DNA of 64,000 nt from Helicobacter sp. 13S00482-2. Lineage in GTDB: Bacteria > Campylobacterota > Campylobacteria > Campylobacterales > Helicobacteraceae. The stretch spans positions 1 through 64,000 of the forward strand of contig NZ_MLAT01000006.1 in assembly GCF_002272795.1 (NCBI RefSeq). The letters are read 5' to 3'. Position 1 is the stretch's first letter. Every line of letters begins with the position of its first letter. Below the pieces are notes generated by a model. The model worked only from the letters and a program-made list of their open reading frames with translations, made no database searches and was not told the origin of the DNA. The position numbers and the translations under genes were made by a program. Below, in pieces: positions 26,200 to 36,700 of this stretch.

Positions 26200-28350
26200 C
26201 TAAAAATTCATGCTCAAGGAAATCCAAAATCTTCGCCCCTCTTGAGTCACATTATAACGATTCACAATAATATCGTGACCTTTATCATCTTGTTTGACAT
26301 AAGTATAATCTTGAAAACTTTGATCAAAGAGATTATAAACACCAAAACTCCCTCTTAATTCCTTGCTAAACTGATAACTAGCAACTAAATCAAATACCGC
26401 ATAAGGATTATAATGTCCTATAGTTGCTGCTATCTCTGATCCTTTTGCACCATTTATAACTGAGGTGGTTGGCAAAATAGCCCTTGAAGACTTATAATTG
26501 CCCACAAAATAAATATCAAATGCTTTATATGTGTAATCAAGTTTTCCATATAACTGATGTTTTGGGGTATCTACAAGTGGAGAGTTTTCATACACACCAC
26601 TTTTATAATGACTATCCAAAAATGTATAAGAAGCTTGAAGAGAGAAGCCATAAAAACTCTGAGAGCTAAAATACACTTCTATGCCCTGAGCATAAGCCTT
26701 GTCTTGGTTTGCATAACTAAAACAATAATTAAAAGATGTTTTATCATAAGGCACACAAGCTGAATTTTGAGATGGATCCACTGAAATTTTTGCGATCTTA
26801 TTGCTAAAATCATTATAAAAATAAGTGAAACTTGCTTGTCCAACATTTGAAATATCAAACACTGCAGAAACTTCATAATTCAGGCTATGTTCAGGTTTGA
26901 GATCTGGATTGCCTATATAGGGGAATGCTCCTTGCGCTCCATATCCATTCACGCCATTGACTAGTTCATTAATATAAGGTGCTTTATAGCCTGTAGAGAC
27001 ACCACCTTTAATAGTGAAAAATTCATAGGGGGTGTAAGCGAGATAAACCCTAGGAGAAAAGTTTGATTTATAAGTCTGATTATAGTCATATCTCAGTCCT
27101 AGTGTGATAGAAAGCACATCTAAAGGATCCCATTCATCCTCTATAAATAGTGCTCCAGTATTTTGGGCAAACTCTTCAGGATCAACTATCAAATCACGCA
27201 TCCACTCAAACCAATACCTCCCACCCACGGTAAGATTATTGCTATACCAATCTTTCCCAAGAGGAGATACGAGTTTGGTATCAACAACCACATCTCGACC
27301 TTCTAGTCCCCTGTTATTATAATTTTTGGCTTTACCAGGCTTATGGCCAATGATACGTCCCTTATTTGCTGTATCATTATATTGAATAGAAGTGTCCCAT
27401 TTACCAAAATCATAATTCCCTTGATGTGCTAAGATAAAATTCGCTCTAGCATTCACATAATCTTTTGTAGCACTTAGTGCTCCTCCTAATTGGCCATCAG
27501 AGTTGTCATAATCATCATAAAAATACTGAGCATCAACATAAGTGTAGTTTTTATCATCAATCTGATAAGCTAGACGTCCACCAATATCATAGATATTTGA
27601 TTTTGTAGGCAATCCTAAATAAATAGGTGTGGTAGGTTGCCTGATGAGTGTTTCCCCTCCTTTAGTATATGAAACGCTAGTATCCCAAGCAGTGCGAAAA
27701 TATTCTCTGCTTCTGAGTGAAAAAGAGAGTTTATCTTTAATAATTGGAGCAGATAGATACATGTCTTGAGAGTATTGTGAACCATACTTTTCAAAATGTT
27801 GATTTTGGACACTAGAGAGATTCATTGCTCCTTCAAAATGACTCATATTGGGCTTTTTGAGAATAATATTCACTATTCCACCAATAGCATCGCTCCCATA
27901 AAGCGTACTCATAGGGCCTCTAATGACTTCTATTTTTTCAATAGATGATGTGGGAGGGATAAAACTACTAAAAGCCTGTGACCAACCCACATTATCCGTG
28001 GCAACATTGCCTCCAGCATCTTGCCTATGTCCATCCATCATTATGAGTGTGTAATCGCTAGGCATTCCACGAATACTAACGTTCAATCCTCCTGTTTTGC
28101 CCATCTCTGTGCCAATATCCACACCAGGTACGCCATTAATCGCACCCGCTAAATCAAAAAACTGCTTTTGAGTGAGTGATTTGCCACTGATAATAGAAAT
28201 ACTAGCGGGAGCTTCTTGAATATTTTGTTCAAAACCACTTGCAGACACCACAGATTTATCAAGTGTATAAGTTTCCGTACCAGGAATGTCGTCTTGAGCA
28301 AACAAGATAGATATAAAACCAATAACAATAACCATAACTATTTTTTTCAT
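26200..28350 (-). CDS. TonB-dependent receptor, CfrA/FepA-like
   Basis: The protein of about 716 residues has a signal peptide (MKKIVMVIVIGFISILFAQ), a TonB-box-like LDKSVVSASGFEQN, a plug with RGMPSDYTLIMMDGHRQ and IRGPMSTLYGSDAIGGIVNI, and a barrel ending FWISLSMNF. The plug resembles catecholate siderophore receptors of the FepA/CfrA/IrgA group. The start at 28350 is chosen because GGAG lies six bases upstream; the ATG at 28362 is the alternative. The upstream gap has ATAATAATAAGAA-type sequence compatible with Fur control. The ligand is inferred, not shown. Confidence 0.85.
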   Translation of the reverse strand: MKKIVMVIVIGFISILFAQDDIPGTETYTLDKSVVSASGFEQNIQEAPASISIISGKSLTQKQFFDLAGAINGVPGVDIGTEMGKTGGLNVSIRGMPSDYTLIMMDGHRQDAGGNVATDNVGWSQAFSSFIPPTSSIEKIEVIRGPMSTLYGSDAIGGIVNIILKKPNMSHFEGAMNLSSVQNQHFEKYGSQYSQDMYLSAPIIKDKLSFSLRSREYFRTAWDTSVSYTKGGETLIRQPTTPIYLGLPTKSNIYDIGGRLAYQIDDKNYTYVDAQYFYDDYDNSDGQLGGALSATKDYVNARANFILAHQGNYDFGKWDTSIQYNDTANKGRIIGHKPGKAKNYNNRGLEGRDVVVDTKLVSPLGKDWYSNNLTVGGRYWFEWMRDLIVDPEEFAQNTGALFIEDEWDPLDVLSITLGLRYDYNQTYKSNFSPRVYLAYTPYEFFTIKGGVSTGYKAPYINELVNGVNGYGAQGAFPYIGNPDLKPEHSLNYEVSAVFDISNVGQASFTYFYNDFSNKIAKISVDPSQNSACVPYDKTSFNYCFSYANQDKAYAQGIEVYFSSQSFYGFSLQASYTFLDSHYKSGVYENSPLVDTPKHQLYGKLDYTYKAFDIYFVGNYKSSRAILPTTSVINGAKGSEIAATIGHYNPYAVFDLVASYQFSKELRGSFGVYNLFDQSFQDYTYVKQDDKGHDIIVNRYNVTQEGRRFWISLSMNF

Positions 28351-28577
28351 AAAATACTCCATTCAGAATTAATAAGAGCGGATACTATTATAACAATTCT
28401 TACAATCAAATTAATTAGTCAATAAATTATGAATAAAATATCAATAATAATAAGAAACGATCAGATAGTTTTATAGATTCTAGAGTAAAAAATTCAAAAT
28501 GAATGATGGCATTTTTTAAAACTAGTGATATTTTTGGAAAGTGGTTGGCCTAAACAGATTAAACCAACCAATCTAGA

Positions 28578-29282
28578 TTATTTTTTTATGATATAAGGGA
28601 CAGCGTCCAATCCAGCTTGTGCAAGTTCTTTGCCGATATTTATTATGGAGGCAGTATTTACATCCTGCCTTGCTTTATAGGTTTTCTCAAAGGCAGCCTT
28701 AATGAATGCTATTTTGTCTTGTTGTGATTTTTTATTTTTTAACTCTTCGGAAAAACTTGCGGCTTTTTTTACCGAATCCATACCCAATGCACCAACAACA
28801 AGCACATTGACATTTGAATCTTCTAGATCCCGATCAAGTTTTTGAATCTCCTGATGGCAATACGGACAATTAAGATCAACCACTATATAAGTAGTTTTTG
28901 ATTTATTTTTTCCTTCTAGCTTGAGTACCTTATCATCGTATTTTTTGAAAACTTCCAACACTCTATTTTCCCTCATACTATCATTATATTGAGTGATTTC
29001 TTGATAGATTTTTTGCAAGGTGTCTTTGAATTTTTCATTTCCAGAAATCAATAAATCAGGGATTCCTAGTATAGTCTTTCCATCCTCGCTTGAGAGAACA
29101 GGGGTGCGAAAACCATTAGGCTGTTCAAGTATGGTGATATTCATCCCACCAATTCCACTAGGAACAGAATCAATAACCTTGATATCAATGCCCTGATCTT
29201 CTTTGATAGTTTTTTCTATGGGGAGATTTGCATAAAGTAAAGAGAGGCTGATGCACAAAAAAACCATTAAAACTTTTTTCAT
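28578..29282 (-). CDS. DsbC/DsbG-like periplasmic thiol-disulfide protein
   Basis: The 234-residue protein has a signal peptide (MKKVLMVFLCISLSLLYA), an N-terminal dimerisation-like region and a thioredoxin domain with VDLNCPYCHQEIQKLDRDL (CPYC, about residues 107-110 counting from the ATG) and cis-Pro in DAVPYIIK. DsbC-type proteins isomerise or reduce disulfides in the periplasm. It lies between a receptor gene and ftsI on the same strand, with gaps on both sides and no obvious operon. Confidence 0.8.
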   Translation of the reverse strand: MKKVLMVFLCISLSLLYANLPIEKTIKEDQGIDIKVIDSVPSGIGGMNITILEQPNGFRTPVLSSEDGKTILGIPDLLISGNEKFKDTLQKIYQEITQYNDSMRENRVLEVFKKYDDKVLKLEGKNKSKTTYIVVDLNCPYCHQEIQKLDRDLEDSNVNVLVVGALGMDSVKKAASFSEELKNKKSQQDKIAFIKAAFEKTYKARQDVNTASIINIGKELAQAGLDAVPYIIKK

Positions 29283-29340
29283 TTTTTTCCTTTTTTATGT
29301 TGATATATTAAGATTATATTCAATCTTGGTAACTAAGAAT

Positions 29341-31104
29341 TTATTTCAGCGGTTTGAGATAACCTTGAGATTTTAGAAGTTCTACAATTTCTTTGAAAAT
29401 TGGAGCAGCTGTCTTGCCTCCATAATAATCCTCATTTTGATGAGATCCAAATGCTACTACCCCGATTGTATAGACATTTTCATTATCTTTGACAAAGCCA
29501 AAAAATGATCCGTTATATAAAGTATCATATTTGCCTTGTTTGGCAATTCTAGCAGTTCCTGTTTTTCCTCCCACAATAAGCCCTTCCACCATTGCAGGTT
29601 TGCCTGTTCCAACATTCACCACTTTAATAAGGGTGTCTTGCATTTTTTGAGCCGTACTAGAAGAGATAACTCGCTTATTTGGAGGAAGTTTTGGTATATA
29701 AATATCGCCATTGGGAGCCTTGAGGTTTTGTGTGAGATGAGGGGTGATGAGATAGCCTCCATTAGCAAATACGCTATATGCCCTTAAAAGTTGCATAAAG
29801 GTTGTTCTCAATCCATAACCATAAGAAGTGCTCGCTTTATAAGTCTCTCCACTCAATAATCTTACATTGGGAATCAATCCATTTTTTTCATAAGGCAAGT
29901 CAATGCCTGTATTCTCAGATAATCCAAAACTTTTCAAACCATCATAAAATTCTTTACCACTAAGCCTTTGACTGATTTTAATCATTCCTACATTGCTTGA
30001 ACGAATCAATATATCTTCAATAATGGGGTTTTTCATAGGAATAGTATCATCACGAATAATATATCGCCCAAGTTTATACAATCCCTTGTTTAGATCAATA
30101 CTTTTAAGAGGATTGATAAGATTTTTATCTAAGAGGATTGAATACACGATAGGTTTTATAGTACTACCTGGCTCATAAGAACTCTCAATAGCATCAACAT
30201 TCAAAGAAGAATAATCTGATTTTTTGATATTCTTAGGATCAAAACGTTTTGTGGTTGCAAGAGAAAGTATCTCTCCTGTTTTTGGGTTGATGATACCCAC
30301 CACAATTTCTTTGGATTTATATTTTTCATTGGCGTTATCTAAAATTTCTTCCACTTTTTTTTGGAGTTTTAAAGGGATACTGAGCTGCACATCAAAACCA
30401 TCTTGACGAACTTTATATTTAGAATCCTTGTTTTGAATGATATTAAAGCCTATATCACGTTTTCCTTCAAGTTTTCCATCTTGCTTGGGGGATAAGATAC
30501 CATCACGATATTTTTCTATGCCCTTCACGCCCTCTGTTGTTGTAATTCTTCCATCTTCAACTTTTTTTGTATAGCCAATAACAGGCTCAAGGATATTTCC
30601 ATAAGTATAAATTCGACTCACCCCACTCACTTCAATACCAATACCCATTTTTTGAACAATACGCCCCTTTTTATCCTCATACTCTCTAAAAACATCATAG
30701 GCCAAGAGCTTAGAATTCAGCTCTCTTAGGTTTGCAGCTGTATTGGGAGTGATATTATATGAAATGACAATATAACCCTTTTGGGATATTTTTTCTAAAA
30801 TGATAGATTTAGGAATATCACTATAAATTGAAAAAAGATTCACAAAAAGCTGTTTTTTATCTGGATCAATGGATTCGGTATTAACGCTCACTTTATAAAG
30901 CTTCTTGCTAGAGGCAAGATCAAAGCCATCTTGACTATAAATAGATCCTCTAGTGGCAACATCGGTTTTTGTAACAACAAGGGTGGGAATCTTACGGGGA
31001 ATGACAATCTTAGTATAAACAATAATGGCGAAAATGCCAAAACACAATAGAAGTACTAGAAATACAAGAAGGATTTTTTCTGATTTTCTTGATCTTTCAT
31101 CCAT
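29341..31104 (-). CDS. ftsI: Penicillin-binding protein, division transpeptidase FtsI (PBP2/3)
   Basis: The 587-residue class B PBP has one N-terminal membrane span (about residues 10-30) and the three transpeptidase motifs: SXXK in EPGSTIKPIVYS (about 310), SXN in IRSSNVGM and KTG in GGKTGTARI. It cross-links septal peptidoglycan with FtsW. It lies directly upstream of fliE on the same strand, reproducing the ftsI-fliE-flgC-flgB order of H. pylori, with ftsW found beyond an insertion at 39160. Confidence 0.93.
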   Translation of the reverse strand: MDERSRKSEKILLVFLVLLLCFGIFAIIVYTKIVIPRKIPTLVVTKTDVATRGSIYSQDGFDLASSKKLYKVSVNTESIDPDKKQLFVNLFSIYSDIPKSIILEKISQKGYIVISYNITPNTAANLRELNSKLLAYDVFREYEDKKGRIVQKMGIGIEVSGVSRIYTYGNILEPVIGYTKKVEDGRITTTEGVKGIEKYRDGILSPKQDGKLEGKRDIGFNIIQNKDSKYKVRQDGFDVQLSIPLKLQKKVEEILDNANEKYKSKEIVVGIINPKTGEILSLATTKRFDPKNIKKSDYSSLNVDAIESSYEPGSTIKPIVYSILLDKNLINPLKSIDLNKGLYKLGRYIIRDDTIPMKNPIIEDILIRSSNVGMIKISQRLSGKEFYDGLKSFGLSENTGIDLPYEKNGLIPNVRLLSGETYKASTSYGYGLRTTFMQLLRAYSVFANGGYLITPHLTQNLKAPNGDIYIPKLPPNKRVISSSTAQKMQDTLIKVVNVGTGKPAMVEGLIVGGKTGTARIAKQGKYDTLYNGSFFGFVKDNENVYTIGVVAFGSHQNEDYYGGKTAAPIFKEIVELLKSQGYLKPLK

Positions 31105-31113
31105 TTATCAAGC

Positions 31114-31416
31114 TTAAATCTGTGTCCTCAATATCTCTTTGTATGCACTAATAGCCTTATTTCTAACCTCTAACATCAATTTCATGCTTGTCTCTGCTTT
31201 TCCAATAGCAATTGCAGCTTGATGCAAGTCTTTTATTTGACCACTTGCCATATCAGCGAGTGCCTTATCAGAAGTCTCCTGAGCTTGATTGAGTTCATCA
31301 ATAGACTTTTTCAAAAGCTTGGAAAATTCTCCACTATCCCCTGATTTCACAGGCGAACTAGTAGAAACACCTGAGAGTGGCTTCTTAAGAGAGATATCAT
31401 TTTTGATATTTTCCAT
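31114..31416 (-). CDS. fliE: Flagellar hook-basal body protein FliE
   Basis: FliE joins the MS ring to the rod. The 100 residues include FSKLLKKSIDELNQAQETSDKALADMASG and end MLEVRNKAISAYKEILRTQI, the conserved FliE C-terminus. AGGAAGC precedes the ATG. It is the third gene of the flgB-flgC-fliE unit and lies 9 bases before ftsI. Confidence 0.95.
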   Translation of the reverse strand: MENIKNDISLKKPLSGVSTSSPVKSGDSGEFSKLLKKSIDELNQAQETSDKALADMASGQIKDLHQAAIAIGKAETSMKLMLEVRNKAISAYKEILRTQI

Positions 31417-31435
31417 TTTGCTTCCTTAAAAATTC

Positions 31436-31930
31436 TTAGGCTTGTAACATCACAATAGCGTTACTGGCCATATTCTTAGCACTTTGAAATGCAGCTACAT
31501 TGGCCTGATATGCTCTAGTAGCCTCAATCAAATCTGCCATCTCAACGACTGGATTCACATTGGGATATGCCACGTAACCCTCAGCGTTGGCATCAGGGTT
31601 GCTAGGATCATATTTCATCAAAGGCTCTCTGTCATCTCGAACAATTTTATCTACATACACACTCATTATAGCAGGTTTTGGCAACTTTCCAAAATCCCCT
31701 TCATCAAGAGGATCTTCATACTCTGCATTATTGTTATTTTTAGCAAGTTTTTCATTCAATACCTTATTGAAATCAAAAGCCTTAAGTATGACTTCTTGAC
31801 GTCTATAAGGGCCACCTTCATCCGTCCTAGTGGTGTTGGCATTAGCAATATTTGAAGAAATAACATTGACCCGAAACCTCTGTGCAGATAGTCCATACCC
31901 GCTAATATCAAAACTGGATAAAAATGCCAT
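31436..31930 (-). CDS. flgC: Flagellar proximal rod protein FlgC
   Basis: The 164-residue rod protein begins MAFLSSFDISGYGLSAQRFR, has the ANTTRTDEGGPYRRQ segment and ends NPVVEMADLIEATRAYQANVAAF-like sequence, the standard C-terminal coiled coil. Start at 31930 with GGAG six bases upstream; the longer frame to 31972 would overlap flgB and adds residues absent from the family. Confidence 0.95.
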   Translation of the reverse strand: MAFLSSFDISGYGLSAQRFRVNVISSNIANANTTRTDEGGPYRRQEVILKAFDFNKVLNEKLAKNNNNAEYEDPLDEGDFGKLPKPAIMSVYVDKIVRDDREPLMKYDPSNPDANAEGYVAYPNVNPVVEMADLIEATRAYQANVAAFQSAKNMASNAIVMLQA

Positions 31931-31943
31931 CAAAATCTCCTCA

Positions 31944-32381
31944 TTACAAATTCTTTCCTGAATCAATCGCATAAGCGAAAATTCCCTTATGTTTTTTAAG
32001 TGCCACTGTGATGGCTTGATACATCACGCTATTTTTACCCATCTCGCTAGTTTCAACATCTAAATCCACACTATTGCCATCATTTCTTGCTAAATGCCCA
32101 TCACGAAAAAACATTGAGGCTCTGTTGTCTTCAGAAGCCTTTCCTTGAAGATGTTTTGGAGAAGTTTCAGCCATCTTGAGTTCTAAATCTGGTTTATTTT
32201 CAATGATTTTGGCCTCTTCTTTAGCTAAATAAGATTCAAAATCAATATCTTTAGGTCTATAAAACGGAGTATCCACATTTGCAATATTACTAGCGATTAA
32301 ATCTTGTCTTATCGACCTATAATCAAGTGCTTTATACACTAGAGGATAGATGTTAGAAGATTCAAAATAAGATGAATTCAT
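31944..32381 (-). CDS. flgB: Flagellar proximal rod protein FlgB
   Basis: The 145-residue FlgB has KALDYRSIRQDLIASNIANVDTPFYRPKDIDFE, the classic rod-protein N-terminus. The ATG at 32381 has GGAG six bases upstream and gives the family's usual length; the frame is open to 32498 but the extra part is not FlgB-like and would overlap the promoter. It is the first gene of flgB-flgC-fliE, with a sigma-54-type element just upstream. Confidence 0.93.
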   Translation of the reverse strand: MNSSYFESSNIYPLVYKALDYRSIRQDLIASNIANVDTPFYRPKDIDFESYLAKEEAKIIENKPDLELKMAETSPKHLQGKASEDNRASMFFRDGHLARNDGNSVDLDVETSEMGKNSVMYQAITVALKKHKGIFAYAIDSGKNL

Positions 32382-32413
32382 CACAAACTCCATAGTTTTA
32401 ATGAATCTAATCA

Positions 32414-32429
32414 AGCATTTTTTATTCCA
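32414..32429 (-). promoter_or_regulatory. Candidate sigma-54 (RpoN) promoter of flgBC-fliE
   Basis: On the minus strand TGGAATAAAAAATGCT contains GG and GC separated by exactly 10 bases, as in TGGCAC-N5-TTGC. It would start transcription about 20 bases before the flgB ATG. Rod genes are RpoN-dependent in Campylobacter. The -24 half deviates from consensus (AAT for CAC). Confidence 0.45.
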
Positions 32430-32433
32430 TTTT

Positions 32434-33651
32434 TTATGATTTTGAAGACTCTTTAGATTGCTTGAGAAATTTTCTAATATAGGCTTTATCTTTTTCAAAA
32501 TTCAAAGCAAGATTATCCCAAAATCCTTTATAGTCGCTTTTATAAACTGCTTTGGTTTGTATTTTAGGTTTTAGCTTGGCAAAAGAAGTCTTTAAAAAAT
32601 CTCTCAAACTGATGTAGTCTTTACCATATTCTCCCATAACAAAATAATTTCGCTTGATCATTCCTAAATGAAACCAAAAATATCCTAGATTTCTAAAACC
32701 CGCATTGCCAACTAGATTTTGCATCTCAACACTGTGATCTTTAAAATAGCCATATAGATTGTTAGAATTTGGAGCAAATATGCAGGTATCCATTCCGCCA
32801 TTTGTGCAATAAAAACGATTATAATGAAGTGATAAAGGAATAAAATAATCTAGAAGTTCTTTTTTATAATTAGCAGGGTTTAGAGCCAACAAGGTCTTAT
32901 TATTTGCATCAAGTTCTTGCCCCCCCCCCCGCAAAGTAAGCTGAAATCCACTCATGCCAAACGCACATTTTTTATTGATAAAGGTTAAAAGACAAATATA
33001 AACCCTAGATGGCAATATCAAATAAAAAAGATTACAAAAAGGTCTCAAAAGTTTCCCGAAAACCTTGTTCATAAAGCTACGATGAGATTTAGCAAATCTG
33101 TCTGCATACAAGATATGATCTCTTAATTCTCTAAGCTTATCAGTTAAATAAATTTGGTCTGCATCAATTTTGGTATAGTATTTGTATGAAATTTCCTTCA
33201 AACCAAAATTAGTATAATGAGAAAAGCTATGAATAGAATTGTTTGGGATGTCATCTTCTAAATCATTGGTCTTATACATATCGGTATCTTTAAAATACTC
33301 AATAGTAGCCACTTCAGGGGTGTAATAAAATAATTTAATTTTATCTGTGTATTTTTGCTTTTTTTGCTTACAGATTTCATAAGTCTCATCTATACCGCTA
33401 TCATTGATATAGGGCTGAACAGTGATGATGAGTTCATCTAGTGCAGGAATAGAGCTTTCTATGGCTTGTGCGACGCTATAGCTCTCATTTTTTACACGTA
33501 AATGACCACTGAGCCCTAAAGGTCGTGGATCATCAAGTCTTTTTATCTCTTGAGTTCTGATACTAAAAGCTGAATCCTCTTCAAGAGAAAAGAATTCTTT
33601 ATTTGCATCATAATCCTCAAACACTAATCCTGGTGATTTTTTCAGTTCCAT
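32434..33651 (-). CDS. Phase-variable glycosyltransferase-like protein
   Basis: The 405-residue protein looks like a GT-A type glycosyltransferase. An N-terminal Rossmann-like part (LSGHLRVKNESYSVAQAIES; ALDELIITVQPYINDSG) is followed by a DXD-like motif in YYTKIDADQIYL (about residue 160), then a hydrophobic segment (FCNLFYLILPSRVYICLLTF). A run of 11 G on the coding strand (32920-32930, about codon 242) is in the ON frame here; a one-base change would truncate the protein. It probably decorates lipooligosaccharide or another surface glycan. With the autotransporter gene it interrupts the flgB-ftsW neighbourhood. Confidence 0.75.
   Translation of the reverse strand: MELKKSPGLVFEDYDANKEFFSLEEDSAFSIRTQEIKRLDDPRPLGLSGHLRVKNESYSVAQAIESSIPALDELIITVQPYINDSGIDETYEICKQKKQKYTDKIKLFYYTPEVATIEYFKDTDMYKTNDLEDDIPNNSIHSFSHYTNFGLKEISYKYYTKIDADQIYLTDKLRELRDHILYADRFAKSHRSFMNKVFGKLLRPFCNLFYLILPSRVYICLLTFINKKCAFGMSGFQLTLRGGGQELDANNKTLLALNPANYKKELLDYFIPLSLHYNRFYCTNGGMDTCIFAPNSNNLYGYFKDHSVEMQNLVGNAGFRNLGYFWFHLGMIKRNYFVMGEYGKDYISLRDFLKTSFAKLKPKIQTKAVYKSDYKGFWDNLALNFEKDKAYIRKFLKQSKESSKS
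32920..32930. repeat. Homopolymer C11 (G11 in the coding strand), contingency tract
   Basis: Eleven consecutive C on the plus strand lie inside the glycosyltransferase gene and encode RGGGQ in the ON frame. Tracts of this length mutate by slipped-strand mispairing in Helicobacter and Campylobacter and switch genes on and off. Confidence 0.92.
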
Positions 33652-33720
33652 CGCATCTCTCCAAATTTAAAATTACTTTAGTAGCATTATATCTAAGGAC
33701 GAGATGTTTGAATGAAAAAT

Positions 33721-36700
33721 TTATTTTATTTCTTTGAGCACGGCTTTGATATTCTTTTTCTCATTTAAAATCTCCGCAATTTCATCTGCAACGCTTTGAT
33801 TTTTCAAAGCCCCATCTTTTGTCTTGAATTCTCCTAAAAGATAATATTTAATCGCAGTTTTATTTGTTTTTCCTGAAGTATTTCTAGTGTTTTGATATTC
33901 ATAAGAAATCCTATGAGGATATTTTTTTAGCAACTCTTCTTGTTGTGAGTTTAGGTTTGAATTGCCTTGAAGAGCATACACCACCCAATAATATCCCGAT
34001 GGAAGTTTTGCATCACCAGAAAGGTTTTGTTTTTGTTCTTGATTGGTTTCTTCAGGTTGGTTTGTTTTAATGGTTTGTCTGACTTTAGATGTTTTACCAA
34101 AGGCATACCTACCCCCAACAGAAATCAAATAATTTTGATTGTAATATTTCCCACCAAAAGAGGTATCCACATCTGCATACACTCTCCATTGTTCAGAGAG
34201 AATAGAATTCACACCAACGCTGAACATACCCATATGATTTGATGTTGTTGTTGCTTTTGACTGTGAAAAGTTGGTTTTTAAGATAATATCCCCACCTCCT
34301 GCGACATCTCCTACATATGAGAGTCCAAGTCTAAAATCAGTTTGATTTCTAGCGGTTTTGAGTGCATAGCCTACTACCCCGCCTACTCTTGCTCTAAAAG
34401 CAAGAATACTATCAATGCTTGAATTTAAATACGAATTTCCATTGACCTGATTGAGTGTTCCATTCCCTATATATCCCAATATAAATTCAGCTTGAGGCTC
34501 AAGGTATAAAGAATGCTTAGCAGTTTGGACATCTTTGAGTAAAAAATTCCATCTATAACCAAACTCTTCGCCCAAAGAAACTGTGGAAGAATTTATCGCC
34601 TCATCAGTGCTTTGATTTTTAGGGATTGAGGGTTTATCTGTGATAAAACTATATTTTAAGATAGTATCTGTATAAAAACCTTCTTCACTCACAAACGAAT
34701 AATAAGCACCCAATTCAATGGATTGTGCTTTTGCGTTAAAATCAGTTCCATTGATTACATTATAACCATAAGATAACGCGCCTCCAAAGTAAGATCTCGC
34801 GCAATCATGAGGAATAGAAAAATCATATCCTGCTTGGATGGTAGTGGAATAGATATTAACTTCTTCGCCCCTATTGGTGGTACTCATTCCATTAAATATC
34901 CTTCCCCAAGCACCTTGAGCATTTGTATTACCTCTTAATTCACCCAATCTTTTGTTGAGATCATTGATATTGGCTAAGAAAATAGAATAGTTATTGCTGA
35001 TGGCTGCTTGTGTGCCATTTTGAGCACCTTTCATGATGCTTGCATGAGCGGATTTGATGTAGTAGTTTGTCCAAGCAAACATTTTAGAAGGATCAGCATC
35101 ATCACTTGGTTTGGAAGAAGAATCAGAAGAGTCGCCACTATCACCAGAAGAAGAACTAGAATCAGAACTAGAAGAATCGCTTGGTTTAGAGTCACTGTCA
35201 TTTGGTTTGAGATCTGAACTATCCGCACTTGGTTCAGAATCACTAGGTTCTGCACCCGCTATTACTGCAGAGCCACTTGCACTAGAATCTGCTGAAGAAT
35301 CAATGGGGGGGGGGGCTACATCACCATCTGAGGAGTTTTCCTCTTTTTTCTCAAATACAGTGGTGATAATATCATAGCCTTGCTGTATGCTTGATTTATT
35401 GTTAAATAAAATATCACTTTTACCTGTAGTTGGATTATTAGCTACTGATAGAACAAGGATATTTTTATGACTCAAATCCCCTATGGCAAATTCTTTTGAA
35501 TTTTGAAATACTTGAATATAGTTTGATAAAAGACTACCATCTGTTGGAGCATTTACTTTGGAGATGATGATGTGATCAGCTTTTTTAGAGATGGCATCAG
35601 TTGCATCCACATTAGGATCATAACTCAAACGAAACATGGTGTTGCCAAGGTCACTCAGTTCATCAATTTTCAAGGTAGAAAATGAAGATTTGAGATCTCC
35701 TTGAGCTAGAGAAATACCTGCTAGATCAATCACGGTATTTCTCTGCTCTAAGGTGCTTCCGATAATATTACCAAAATCAATAGGAGCACTATCTTGAGTG
35801 CCAGAGAGTTTGGTGATATGTGAATCACTTGATAGAACCAATTTAGAGCCTTGTGAGAGAGTGATATGAGTATTAGTATCAGTGATATTTAGATCCCCGA
35901 TAAAAGCAGCATTTTTATCAAAAAATGCTTCATAGGTTTTTGGAGTGCTAGAGGTTGATTTATTCAAAGAATATACGCTACCAACAAGTACTCCAGAGAT
36001 CGTAGCACTATAAACAGAAGGATCACTTATTTTATCCACCTTGAATGTTGTGGTATTGGTTCCAAAGATATTCCTATAAGAAGAGAGGATTGAATTTGCC
36101 TTATTAGCATCAAGCTGAACAAAAATTCCATCTTGGTAACTATGACCATAGAATTTAACAACTCTTTTGGTCTCATCAGCTGAATTCATATCAAAAGAGT
36201 TTTTATCGTTAAAGTCAGTTAAAGAATCATCATCTTTGAGTTCATTTAAACTATCAGCAAAAACAATTCGAGTGTCCCCTCCTAGATAGTTGAAATGTGC
36301 TACCCCCTTTACATTGCCTTGCAAAACAATATTATTGGTTCCATTAGAAGTAGTATTCACGCTAAATTCTGGTCCATCTCCTTGGTATAACAAGGTGTTC
36401 ATCAGCTCATCAGCTTTTAATTTGGAAACAAAAGCTTCAGAAAGTTCTAGTACAACATTCGCAGTGCCTCCATCTGTATCAATAGAACCTCCAAGAAAAA
36501 GACTATCAATAAACTTAACTCCAGTTTCACCACCAGAAGTGATGATTTCCCCACCATAATTAGATATATTTGCTTGTCTTAAGGCATCACTGAGTTCAGA
36601 AAAAGTGAGTGAAGAGAGCATGGAGTGTTTCTCTTCAGCATCAGCACTAGTAAAACTGCTAAATAAATGAGCCGAACTTAGGTCAATAGGAACACCAACA

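Noticed and set aside
35111-35377. Plus-strand Glu/Ser-rich ORF
   Set aside because: It is the antisense of the Ser/Asp-rich linker of the autotransporter.
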